From Manis javanica (lineage: Eukaryota; Chordata; Mammalia; Pholidota; Manidae), in assembly GCF_040802235.1 (NCBI RefSeq), contig NC_133170.1, positions 9,687,001 to 9,751,000 of the forward strand: DNA of 64,000 nucleotides, read 5' to 3'. Each line of letters starts with the position of its first letter. Within the stretch, counting starts at the first letter, position 1. Shown here one piece after another: positions 1 to 10,635 of this stretch. The notes beneath the pieces were generated by a model. It worked only from the letters and a program-made list of their open reading frames with translations, searched no databases and was not told where the DNA came from. Both the position numbers and the translations under genes were made by a program.

Positions 1-997
1 TTACCTGATCAACTCCCCAGTTCTAAGAAAAGTGCTGAGCATAAAGCTGTTGGGCACCTTATGGGTTGGGGTGGGATAAAGGTTGAGAATGAAAGTCATA
101 TTTTTTAAAGTTATTCTCAACCTCCTTTTAAGACGCATGTTATTTGCTAATGGAAAGTGAAAGGGACTTTCTATCAGTAAGCATATTGTTCCCTCAGTTG
201 TAAGATCCTACCAATGAAAGATTTTCCATTTTTTTGAAGAAAAAGAACTTTTTGAGTAAAAATAAATGACTACTAAATTAAATGTTCCCGAAGATTGTAA
301 GATGTGTTGGTTTCAGAAATGTTGAAATAAGGAGGATGGCAAAGCAATCTTATAATTGAAGGCCTAAAGCACAGCCATGATTGCTAAGTCATTTGAGGGC
401 AGGTCTTTCCACCTCTTTCCTGCGCCTGCCCTCATTGAATGAGAAGTCGGTGGCGGAGACCTTGAAATCCACATGCCTTGGAAGTTTTACATACAAGACA
501 ACATTTTGCTAAGCCTTTTACTAGAAGCTCAGTACAATTTGTCGAATCTCTTCATGCATTTCTATCTCTACTCTGTGAGTGGGGTGGGGCCCCATATAGA
601 GTGAAATGGGAAAAAAAGAGAGCATGGAGGCCTCTAATGTTCCATGATGGACACTTGTGAGGTGTCATCTCTGGAAAAACACAACCAGCGACAACCAACC
701 ATGCCTGTGGACGCTGGTCATAAAGTATTGGCTTGCGCAGGATCCACACAACTGGTTCTTTGGCAGCTGTATGGACTTTGATGTGCCTGTATTAGAAAAT
801 TCTATTTCCAAATATAAGACTGTAGCCTCCTCACTCATTCCTTTGTTTGTGAGGAAATACACAACCATTTGGACAAAGTCAGCAGAAAGTCCAATATTAC
901 TGAGCAAGGCTGACACAGGTTTAGACTGTGAAAGGTTTAAGTATTAAGGCTCTAAAATAACGAGAGTTCAAACGGTACTTTTCTACTGTTTTTTTAG
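1..997 (+). other. TM7SF3: TM7SF3 last intron (3' part)
   Basis: This stretch lies upstream of the last TM7SF3 exon and ends with a pyrimidine tract and AG at 996-997. I found no other TM7SF3 exon in it. Short open frames here have no recognisable protein features and no splice context. Confidence 0.7.
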
Positions 998-1260
998 ACT
1001 TTATTATCCTGGCTGTGTGGGGGATGCTGGCTGTAAGTGGAATTACATTACAGATTCGAAGAGAAAGAGGGCGACCATCTTTTCCTCCCCACCCATACAA
1101 GTTATGGAAGCGAGAGAAGGAACGCAGAGTGACGAACATTCTGGATCCTAGCCACCATGTCCCTCCTTTGAGAGAGAGGCTCGGTGGCCGATTAGCCCAG
1201 ATCAAAGAGCTCTTTCAGAAGGAACAGCCGACTGGTGAGAGAACTCCCCTCCTTCTCTAG
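998..1260 (+). CDS. TM7SF3: TM7SF3 last coding exon (C-terminus)
   Basis: This is the 3'-terminal coding exon of transmembrane 7 superfamily member 3, a seven-pass membrane protein reported to be p53-inducible and to protect cells under protein-folding stress. The exon starts after a T-rich tract and AG at 996-997 and carries the last two bases of a split codon. It first encodes the end of a hydrophobic membrane segment (FIILAVWGMLAVSGITL). An Arg/Lys/Pro-rich cytoplasmic tail follows (RRERGRPSFPPHPYKLWK), then an ILDP-containing stretch and the C-terminus ending GERTPLLL with TAG at 1258-1260. The tail matches the human C-terminus I remember with few changes. The gene is cut by the left window edge; all earlier exons lie outside. 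It runs convergently toward FGFR1OP2, as in human. Confidence 0.93.
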
Positions 1261-1575
1261 ATGTCGAGCACTTGGCCAGTATGATCTTGACGTACAGCCC
1301 AGGCTTGGCTTCAGCTGTGGTGTGTGTGCCCAGCCTGCTTCAGCCATCGCCTGAGCAAGTCTGCTAAGAAAACAGCTTCTGTATCTGTGCATTGCATGGT
1401 ATCCTGGTGTCTTATTGATACATGGTAAGTGTGTGGCAGGGAGATTATGGTAATTCTAAGTAAGAGTGAGAAAGGTGACCAAAAAGTTAGTGGTAGGGAA
1501 GTTTTCCTTATTTTTAAACCTTTTGGTCTATAAATATATGATCAACTTATTCCATTAAAGATACACTAAAACCCT
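1261..1575 (+). other. TM7SF3: TM7SF3 3'UTR
   Basis: This is the short 3' untranslated region after the TAG stop. The most likely polyadenylation hexamer is ATTAAA at 1554-1559, followed within about 20 bases by GT-rich sequence near 1575. The exact cleavage site is inferred. Confidence 0.55.
1554..1559 (+). terminator. Probable TM7SF3 poly(A) signal (ATTAAA)
   Basis: ATTAAA is the commonest variant of AATAAA. It lies 294 bases after the stop codon and is followed by a GT-rich stretch (CTGGTGTTTCTC), as expected for a cleavage region. Confidence 0.5.
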
Positions 1576-3750
1576 GGTGTTTCTCTTTATAAGCCCATGA
1601 ACTGGCCTCTCACCTGAGTCTGTCTAAACTTATGGGGGTGAGGGGGTACAGAAGGGGGGTTTATTTAAGAGTTAGACTTCATTTGGCACCATGTTCAGAG
1701 GTTTAGAGATTTGATATTGGGCCTTTGAACATCAGAATACTAAAAAAGAGTTAACTTATTTTTTACTAAAAGTGGTCAGATTTACTTAGCTGCATCTTTC
1801 TAAGTATTATATATTATCAAGAGGTACCTTTCTTCTTTTATTCCATTGTGGGAAAATATACATTTCCCATATCAATCATTTTTAAGCATGTTATTCAGGA
1901 GGTACCCTTTGTTTTTGACTTTTATTGCTTAAAATGGTAATTTAAATAGTTAAATTATTTCAGTCACTTGAAAATAGATCATTTATACAGATGATAGAAC
2001 TATGGATGACATTTCCAAATAATGGCCTGTGTTTTCTATCAGGGCCTTTTAAAATCACGTTGACGGCTGATCTTGAATTTAAACTGCATTAGATGACATG
2101 AATTGTTTTGTTTCTGGAAATAAATTGGCTCCTATCTTAATCTATAGTCTCATTAGTAAGGAAATCTTTTAAATATTTGCATTTTGTAGTTCTTTCTGCT
2201 AAGTTAGTTGCTAAGTAGCATTGATAGAAAATGCAGTTTCAAAAATTTCTCCTCTGTGAAGCCGTGGTCAGATCCGTGTTTCAAGGTGATGAGGCGGGAG
2301 TCGGAAAGATTCAGGCGCTTAGTGAGACTGCTGTTAATTAGGACCTTGGATTCAGTAAGGAGAGTCCCATTGGTTTTGACTCTTTTTTCCACCAGAAGAA
2401 AGCCCTGGGCTGCTGCTTTTCTCTTTCACTGTCAGAACTCCTGCCTCCGGTCAGATGCCTTTGATTTCAAGCTGGTGGCTCTGACACGGTTGAGCGATAA
2501 TAGCAAGGCCAGTTGTAGTTGCCGCATATACACGTTTGTGAGTTAACCACTATTTAAATGATGCTGCTTTAAAGTTTTTTTCAAAGTACAATAGATTTTT
2601 GAAGTTTCAGGTAAGTGGAAAATTCTCAACTTCCACATTTGTGTTTTGGAAAGGCTGAAACATACTGAAAAAAGAAAACTAATTTTTGCTTTCAAAAAGT
2701 ATAGATACTTTCTTTACTATTTATTCTGTAATCCTCAGTTTATATAACTTCAATAACACTTGAAGAAAAAACTTTTTTAAAAAAATAATTCACTGTAGGG
2801 ATTCTAACATCTGCCATATTTGTGTACTTATTTTAAGAAAGTTATAGGGAATGTTTGTGAGTTATTTTCTATACCATCAAAATGCACTGCCAGTGAGTAT
2901 TATAAAGACAGCATAATTTTTTTGAAAGGGGTATACAAATCTTTTAACATTTTCATGGTAATTTGTAAGTAGTAAAAAGCCAGTTTGTATAACATTTTAA
3001 ATAAATACCTATTTTGAAAAAAATGATCAAAATTTTCATTATTATAAAATTCTTATTACATTTTTTTCACCAACTGTATTTGTACCATAGCAACAAGACA
3101 TTGAGGGAACAGTTTCATAGCTATAACAACAAAATTACCTAATTGGACAAACAATTCTTTATTTTTAAAAAATAGTTTGAGCATAAATAGAATAATAAGA
3201 AATGAAGGAAATCTAGGGCAGTGTGTTAAAATTTATATCCTTGCCACTTGAATCAGTGAATTTGTGCTGCTGTTATTGGCACTCCAGGTGTATCAAACTG
3301 AAGAATGGTATTACTGGAAAATAAGTCATACTATGATTTAAATGTTTTGGTTCTGATCAACCTGTTGCAGGTTAGCTACTGTGCAATACAGTGAAATGAT
3401 TGGTTCCCCACAGGCAGAGCGAGCCGTGCAAACTGTAGCAGCCCCAGGTCAGGCAGGTCGGCTCCCTGGGTGCTGGGCAGATGCTCTGCCGTCCGTCTTG
3501 CCTGTATCAAGCCTCACACTCCCTCACCCCTGCCCTGTCACCACAGCCAGCCAACCTGGAATGCTCAACAGAAGATAAACTGGTCTGGTTGCTGTGTCGC
3601 TCCTTAAGGAGAAGAATTACCAACCCTAATTGGTGCTTCCTCTTACACATATGGCATCAGAATATTCATTGTTCTTTTACAACACTGCCCTGGTGTACTG
3701 ACTGACACAACTTCTTCCCTGCACCCACTCCCTGTTGTAAAAAAAAAAAA
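1576..3750. other. Intergenic, no gene recognised
   Basis: Mostly AT-rich sequence between the convergent TM7SF3 and FGFR1OP2 genes. A compositionally distinct, GC-richer block at about 2215-2545 stands out, but I could not assign it to any repeat family or gene. Confidence 0.5.
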
Positions 3751-3751
3751 A

Positions 3752-3987
3752 TGTATTTAAGATGTCTGGTATTTTGTTATGACGGCCCTGGCAAGCGAAT
3801 ACACTTCACAAGTCCCTTTACCCTGATTGTTGATTGAAAGACCTGTGGGCAGTTAGGCCACTGTTTGCAAGAACCACTCCATGAAACTGAGGGAGAGAGG
3901 GGCTTGAGTGGAAACCTGGGCTCACCCAGGACTACCATATAACTATTACACCAGGGACGTTGGCAGGTCTGGATTAAGCTACATCAG
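3752..3987 (+). repeat. Left arm of a large inverted repeat
   Basis: This arm pairs with 4412-4654 on the other strand. Shared blocks, in order, are an LTR-like end (GTATTTTGTTATGACGGCCC), AATACACTTCACAA, TGATTGAAAGACCT, ACCACTCCATGAAACTGAGG and GGATTAAGCTACATCAG. By eye the arms agree at roughly four bases in five or better, with small indels. The spacer is about 424 bp. Confidence 0.75.
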
Positions 3988-4411
3988 CATAAGAAGGAAA
4001 ATAAAATAAATTATAATACAGTGATGGAGTCTGACTTGGATCTCACTTTCACTAAATCCGCAAGTATCTGTTGAGTTCCTAAGTGGCAGCCATTGTTTAG
4101 AGTACTGGGAAGAAGATGGCTAACAATGCAGGCATGCTCCCTTGCCTCAGGCTTGGAGTGTGGTAAGTGCCACAGACTCTAAATAGTTTCAGCAAAGAGA
4201 TCCAGTGTGCAATGAAAATTCACAGTGGAGCGGAGTGAAGCACCTGGGGTGCCAGGGAAGAATTCCTTGAGAAAGTGATATGTAAACCTGGACTTGGAAG
4301 AGGAGAAGTAGTCAAACCACAAGGAGGCTAAAGTGCACGCAGCGGGGGAAATGCCTAAAAGCCAGGAAGCCCTCCCTCCTCACCAAGGAGAGTCCCGAGG
4401 GGTCTCCCTCA
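3988..4411. repeat. Spacer of the inverted repeat, partly L2-like
   Basis: The spacer between the two inverted arms has wording typical of an antisense L2 LINE relic (for example a 'gacttggaagaggagaag' stretch near 4290). I see no gene in it. The L2 assignment is weak. Confidence 0.3.
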
Positions 4412-4654
4412 CTGATGTAGCTTAATCCAGGCCTGCCAACAGCCCAGACTAACGGTTATATGGCAGTCCCCGGGCGAGCCTGAATTTCCACTAACTCAAG
4501 CCCTTCTCTCCCTCAGTTTCATGGAGTGGTTCACGCGAACTGGCCAGACTGCCCAGAGGTCTTTCAATCAACTATCAGGGCAAAGGGATTTGTGAAGTGT
4601 ATTCCTTTGCTAGGGCTGCCTAACAAGATGGCACGGACTGGGTGGCTTAAATGA
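4412..4654 (-). repeat. Right arm of a large inverted repeat
   Basis: Reverse-complement partner of 3752-3987. Its outer end (4611-4654) reads like the reversed end of an LTR-type repeat (GGACTGGGTGGCTTAAA). The adjacent, apparently non-LTR sequence is also shared between the arms, which points to an inverted duplication of a larger block. Confidence 0.75.
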
Positions 4655-4767
4655 CGGCCTCGCCCGCCACTGCAGCCCTTCATTTTGGTGCTTCCTGGGG
4701 TCGGCGCTCACATTCTCACTCAGCTGTTGACATTTTGAGCAGCTAATCCAGGCAGGCGTTGTCTACT

Positions 4768-5430
4768 TTTTTTTTTTTTTTAATTGAGAGAAAACTGATA
4801 CATAATGTGTAACTGTTAACATTGAACAATGTATTTGTTTCATTTATATATTATACTATGATTGCCACCACAGCAATAGCTAACACCTCTATCACTGTCA
4901 CATAAATATCATCTGTTTTGGGGGTAGGAAGAACAATTAAGGTCCAGTTTCTTGGTAACTCTGAAAATTTATAGTATTGTTGACTATAATTACAATGTTG
5001 ACTATAATTTATCTCTAGTTGTAAATTTGTACCCTTAAACGTCTCCTCAGCCCCCAATCCCTGGTAACCACCATTCTACTCTGTTACCAGGAGTTGGGCA
5101 TTTTTAGATTCCACATACAAATGATCTGATACAATGTTTGTCTTTCTCTGACTTTGCATAATCCCCTCAAGGCCCATCCACCACTATTGCAAATGGCAGG
5201 ATTTTCTTCTTATGGCTGAAAAATACTCTATTATAAACACCCCCCCCCCCCAACACACACACCTTTTTTCAGCCGTGGATAAGACACTTACGTTGTTTTC
5301 CTGTCTTGACAATTGTGAATAAATGCCCCAATAAACATGGGAGTATAGATGTCTTTTCAATATCCCATTTTCATTTTCTTTGGATATATAGCCAGCAGTG
5401 GTATTATAGTAGTTTGATTTTTATTCAGTC
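4768..5430 (-). mobile_element. L1 LINE 3'-end fragment
   Basis: It starts with a T-run (reverse-strand A tail). It continues with the antisense L1 3'UTR and ORF2-end signature seen in mammals: CTGGTAACCACCATTCTACT, then TTGCAAATGGCAGGATTTTC and ATGGCTGAAAAATACTC. It contains a poly-C run at about 5240-5252. Confidence 0.75.
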
Positions 5431-7314
5431 TTCTCTTCCTCATTACATTTTAACTCTACTATAAAGCGGCATAGAGCATACCTTGTCTTTTCACTTACCT
5501 TTTTCAATTCCTCCCAAGGTCCTGGAATTCAGCAACCGCCCCATGACAGGTGGATCAGAACACTTGAGTGACCCACAGGCTGTGACCCTCAAAACCGTTT
5601 CTTCATTCCTGTGTCCTATACTAAAGGAATATAACAGACCCGATCCTACTGGCCCCAGGGCGAATTCCTTCCCTTGAAGGGAGGTTAAGAGTGGCCACAT
5701 GACCTTTTTAGTGTGAAGTCCTTAAGAGCTAAAAGGCTTCTCTGGCCTCACTTGAGGTTCAGGGCTCCTGCTAATGGATTCTTTGTTGTCCAGTCCGGCC
5801 TGAACATGCTCTGGCCTGCCTGACCTCCTGGTAGGAGGCATGGAGATCTCTATCTGGGACCTTTGATGAAAGGGGTTGAGGGTCAGAAAATAATGCAGCT
5901 CGAAGCAAGGGAGGTAACACTGCGCGCCTTTGCGCCCTAGACCTCAACTTTTTAAAATAAACCAGCTGTCTTATTTGAAGCAGACCATATATCAAAATTC
6001 CTTAAAACAACTAAGATATTTGTATTGTTAGACTGGGCCTAGGGTTCTGGATGACTAATTTCAGGGACAGGATTGAAGGCTTCTGAGAATAAAATCTCTT
6101 TTCTCATTTGCTTATTGATGCCTGAAGGTTTTTCAACAGAGGATAATCTTTTATTCCACAGTAGAGCTACTCAACTTTTCTTCCAAACCAGCTCTCCTTC
6201 CTGAATTCCTTCAATGATATGTACCAGTGATTTTTCTTTCTACTGAATACTGATGTTTTTAACCTCTTGTGTTGTATGTAGGTCTAGAGTCTGCATGAAC
6301 TAGGAACAAAAATCTTGTAATTATTGAGATAGATCTTGGAATGTGTAAGTTAACGGTTGAGAAATTCCTTCCCTTGATCTCACTGCCGTTGACAGGACTG
6401 AGCACTTGACCACTGAGTGGTGCTGAACTCTGAGACAAACCTTCAGTGTTTTATAGAGTAGCCAAGGGCCAGCCATATTCACCTTCCACCTTCCTTGTTT
6501 GTACAAACAAAAGCAATGAGCCGAGGCTGGGCTAAGTACAACCATGACAGGGACAGCTCTTTGGGGACACTGATTCTAACCAGCTTTCCTGTTAATTTTA
6601 TAGAAAGCCCAAGTGTAGCCTTCCTATCAGTGTCTGATACTGAAGAAGTGTATCCTATGTTTCAAGATCAGTGTATTTTTATTCTGGGTCCATTTCTACC
6701 TATTGATACTGATTTTAATACAGTGAATTGTCTGAGGGCTTTTGTTATTCCAAAACAATGGGTTTGCTCTTTCCCTTTGCTCATATAGAAAAAGATTTGG
6801 AAGGGATATCACTATCTGAAAAAAGAAAAAAAACCAAGGTGAGGAACCAAGGTGTATACGAAGATTCCTAGTTTATAGATAGGTTTTTCTGACTCACGAG
6901 AAACTTATATAACGACCTCTGGGAAGATAGAGATGGTTGACCTACTCTGAATTGCTTATTTTCTGTATACTGGACCATGTATGTTTACTTTTCCTTTATG
7001 AAAAGATAAATTTTAGCCAAAAGGAACATAACCTACCAAACTTCTGGGAATTTGTACACCAGAAATTACAGAGCATAAACTATATATATGGATGTTTAAT
7101 ACATTGTTTTAACAAAAAATTGCAAATATTCTGAATATCCATGAATAGAGAAAATGGTTGATTAATTTATGACATGTATACGTGATGGCTACAAAAATAT
7201 TTTGTCCTTAGGCAACAGAAACTAACTGGCTGGAATATGTAAACTAAGGAATTAGTTGGAAGTATACTGTTATCTGCTCCTGGACATTTCCCCCTATGTG
7301 TTTGATTTTTACAT
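5431..7314. other. Intergenic, no gene recognised
   Basis: No exon-like or repeat signature was recognised with confidence. Several short open frames exist on both strands but none resembles a known protein. Confidence 0.4.
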
Positions 7315-7602
7315 CCAGTTGACCCTCGAACAATGGAGGTTGGGGCACTGACCTCCCATGCAGTAGAAAAGCCAAGTATAATCTTTGACTCCCCCAAAAC
7401 TTAACTACTAATAGCCTACTGTTGACTGGAAGCCTTACCGATGAACATAAACAGTTAACACATATTTTGTATGTAATATATATCAGAGTGCAAACTAGAA
7501 AATGTTAAGAAAACCATAAAATATATTGACAGTACTGTATTTATTGAAAAAATCTGCTTGTTAGTGGGCCACACAAACATGCACTGATCAAGGGTCAACA
7601 GT
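7315..7602. mobile_element. Tigger-like non-autonomous DNA transposon, copy A
   Basis: The two ends are inverted: CAGTTGACCCTCGA at the left and TCAAGGGTCAACAG at the right. The interior contains GACTCCCCCAAAACTTAACT and CTACTAATAGCCTAC. The same interior occurs in copy B at 17636-17967. The overall form is that of a TcMar/Tigger-type miniature element. Confidence 0.65.
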
Positions 7603-7615
7603 ATTGAACGGGGAG

Positions 7616-8010
7616 TCAAGAGAAGTGCCAGTGAAATTGGGTGTAGGATGTAAGAGGAAGTGAAGTCCAAGGTATCATCACTGCTTTTGGCTTTAGCAGC
7701 TGGAAAGATGGAATTGTCACCAACTGAGATGGGGAAGAATATGGAAAGGTCAGAGTAAAACTGGGATCTGCTTTGGACCTCTTAAAGTTTGAGGTATCTC
7801 TGATAGAGTTGGATGAGTTGAGCTCATGAGGTCTAATGACAGCCGTGAATTCGGGAGTCATCCAGCATACATGTGGGACTGAAACCCAGGAGACTAGGTG
7901 AGATCACCAAGGGCATGCAGGCACAGATTAGGAAGAGGGGCAGCCCCGTGACTAATGGCAAAGTCAGCGAGAGGAAGGGAACAAAGGAGACTGAGGGGCA
8001 GCCCTGTGAG
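7616..8010 (-). mobile_element. L2 LINE relic
   Basis: Antisense L2-type sequence, with GATGGAATTGTCACCAACTG, GAGATGGGGAAGAATATGG, GGGAGTCATCCAGCATACA and GAGATCACCAAGGGCATG in the family order. It is degraded and open frames in it are fortuitous. Confidence 0.6.
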
Positions 8011-8304
8011 ATTGAAATGTCCCTTCAAATTCTGATTAGAAATTATTGTTCATCAGTATTTCATTAAAAAAATGTATTCCTGTTTTATTCTGTCAAAAAG
8101 GTAGTGGTCACTAAAAACTTATGGATCTGTGATCTTTCATACTATGAAGCCGTTTAGAAACAGAAAATTTTGGAAGTCACCTTGATATTAAAGAATATAA
8201 ATTTGAGCAGGAAACATTTTATCTGTGAGGTTGTAGGTAATGAAGTTTTTTAGAATCATATTCCCTATATAAATAATAGAGTGGATAGATGATAAATAAT
8301 AGAT

Positions 8305-8720
8305 GATGTGTTTCCTAGGGCTGCTCCAGCAAACTACCACAGACTGGGTGGCTTAAGAGAAATTTTTTCTTTCACAGTTAATAAAAATCGAGATCAGAAG
8401 CCTAAAATCAAACAGGCTTGGTCCTTTCTGGAAGCTCATTCCATGCCTCTCTCCTAGCTTCTGGTGGCACCTCACCCTCCTTAGGGTGTCTTGGCTTGCA
8501 TAGCTTTCTGCCTCTGTCTCTACATGGCTTCTTCCTTGTGTCTGTGTTTCAAATCTCTTCCTCTCATAAGGTTGCCCGTCATTGGATATGGATCTTATGC
8601 CAAAATCCTTAAATCTGCAAAGACTCAAATCACAAACATGGTCACAGTCACAGGTAGAGCAGTTCAGAACCTGGGCCTGTGGGGGGTGGGGGGATACTAT
8701 AAAAACCACTATGGATGGTG
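8305..8720 (-). mobile_element. LTR-like (MaLR-type) ancient repeat
   Basis: It opens with CCTAGGGCTGCTCCAGCAAA and ACAGACTGGGTGGCTTAAG. It continues with CCATGCCTCTCTCCTAGCTT, CTGGTGGCACC and CATTGGATATGG. This is a widespread mammalian interspersed repeat; I place it only tentatively among MaLR-type LTRs. Confidence 0.45.
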
Positions 8721-8907
8721 AAAAGTCTGCACAGGCAGTAATGAGTTGCTGGCCAATCCCTAAAAAATATAGATAGAAGTTGTTGCTTAGTACTAGTTTC
8801 GTGGTTAGAAGAGAGAAAATAGCCCTGAAAAAAACTGTATATAAGAATAAGCTTTATGTACTGTTTTCAAATTAACTTGGAGACCATGCCAATTTTAATC
8901 ACTCATC

Positions 8908-8913
8908 TTTATT
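8908..8913 (-). terminator. Distal FGFR1OP2 poly(A) signal (AATAAA)
   Basis: AATAAA on the minus strand, about 1.6 kb after the stop codon. Cleavage would fall near 8890. Confidence 0.45.
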
Positions 8914-10299
8914 GATAAAATAGGTTCTTATGCAGTAGATATTCTCAGACACAAATTTAAGGTTCTGATACAAAAAAAAAAAAAAGTATAGGATGGAAAA
9001 CTTAACTATATAACAAAGTAAATGTCTTTAAACACCAGAATCTTAAAAATTATACCCATGTCAGACAACCAAGAATAAATTAACTCAATTTACTTTTTAT
9101 AAAAATAATTATTTATGAAGTGATTTTTTATAATAGAGCTGCCTCAATGGATTACCTCAGACTTAGTTTTAACTGTGTAGTTTCTTTAATTCTGACTTGG
9201 GATAAAAACTGTATGATTGAATATGCCATCAATTAAGGGATACTTTCCAAAAACCCAATAGAAAAGTTTAAAAATAAAAAAATCATTTATTTATAAAATA
9301 TCAATTAAGGCCTCTAAATGAGAAAAGAAATCTATTTAATGTCTGGGCCCTTTGCCCTTTTCCTATTCAATCAACCCCACTTATCCAAACTTAAGATTTG
9401 TTTTAAAAAATTTATATACTAAATACATTTTCTGTAAAAAATAAAACAAATACTTCTAAACCCATAGATTTTTATCCCCATTAACTGAAGGATTATAAAA
9501 AAAATCTTACAGGTTATATGGACTGGATGGAGCTTAAGAAAAGATCAAAAATCTTTTTTAAATTTAAGAGTATTTACTTTTTAAAAAGGTTCTACGAGGC
9601 AGAAGAATTCCCAATTTACTTTGAAGTTACCATACCTAGCTTGCTCTATCAACGTTTCAACTTCGCTAGCTAAATGAGCTACATAATATCCTTAAAGATC
9701 AACCAGAGAAGAGAAAAATCTTATCATTATTGTTGATTTAGAACCCAAACTTATTCTTTCAAAGGAGTAGTTTAACCTACTAATAAGTCTCTTATAAGAT
9801 CTTCTTTCTTAGAAAGTAGTATTCCTTCGCCTTCATTCCTGGAATGGTATTTCATATATCCTTAAGCAAGTTGTTGACAATTGTTAGTGAGTATTAATTA
9901 TGGTAAATTAGCTAAAATTAAATTTCTTCCATTGTTTATGGTTCATGTAAACATTCCTGCAGCCTTTCAAACTGAATTTTCTTGGAAAAAAATTACAAAT
10001 TAATGGAGGTAGACAATCGTTAAAAAAACTGAAGTCTCATGGTATATAAGCTATTTGCTAACTTAGACACCAAACAGGAAGGACAACAGTATGACAATTC
10101 TCCATTCACAAAACTGTGACTAACTGGATCATTTTATGAATTCTCAAACATTTATGGGAATATCCTTGTTGATCCCACTGGCATCCAGAAGGTCGACAGC
10201 ACTGCTGAAACCTTTTGATACACTCAACAGTCACCGTGGGAATCTTTACCACTTAACAAAGGCTGAGTTTCTACTTTTCAGTTTTATCATGGAATAAAG

Positions 10300-10305
10300 T
10301 TTATT
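10300..10305 (-). terminator. Proximal FGFR1OP2 poly(A) signal (AATAAA)
   Basis: AATAAA on the minus strand, 193-198 bases after the stop codon. It could give a short 3'UTR isoform. Confidence 0.4.
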
Positions 10306-10497
10306 GACCATTAACCATTCATTTTTTTGTTGCTCTCTCAAAAATGACATTGCCAGTGCACTGTACATATTATAGAAAAAAAATAAAACAAAAGGTAGCT
10401 TGAGACTGATTTTCCCGTTCACTCATTCACTGCAGTAGGCCAGCCCCAGTGACCAAAGTCTGGAGCCTTTTAAGAAGCTCCGAGACCAAGAAGCTCT

Positions 10498-10635
10498 TTA
10501 GCTCTTCCTCAGACTCAGGTCACTGTTGGTCACTAAAGCTGACAAAGACGAACTTTCGGACACATCATCTTTCCTAAGGTTCAAAAATGATTCTCGAGTA
10601 ATCTGAAGGATCTCTCTCAAGCCCTTGTTTTCTTG
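10498..10635 (-). CDS. FGFR1OP2: FGFR1OP2 coding exon 6 (residues 209-253, stop)
   Basis: Acceptor TTATAG precedes 10635. The exon encodes [16 protein letters not shown], then a Ser-rich tail ending SLRKS, with TAA at 10498-10500. Confidence 0.96.
   Translation of the reverse strand, partial: QENKGLREILQITRESFLNLRKDDVSESSSLSALVTNSDLSLRKS

Larger units (their letters stand above)
8890..10497 (-). other. FGFR1OP2: FGFR1OP2 3'UTR (inferred extent)
   Basis: AT-rich sequence with no recognisable repeats, following the stop codon at 10498-10500 on the minus strand. Two AATAAA signals fit: a proximal one at 10300-10305 and a distal one at 8908-8913. The repeat-free character of the whole interval suggests transcript sequence up to the distal site, but the end is inferred. 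Confidence 0.5.

Noticed and set aside
2208-2546. 112-residue plus-strand open frame in intergenic DNA
   Set aside because: No recognisable domain or splice structure; retained only as an unassigned block in the findings.
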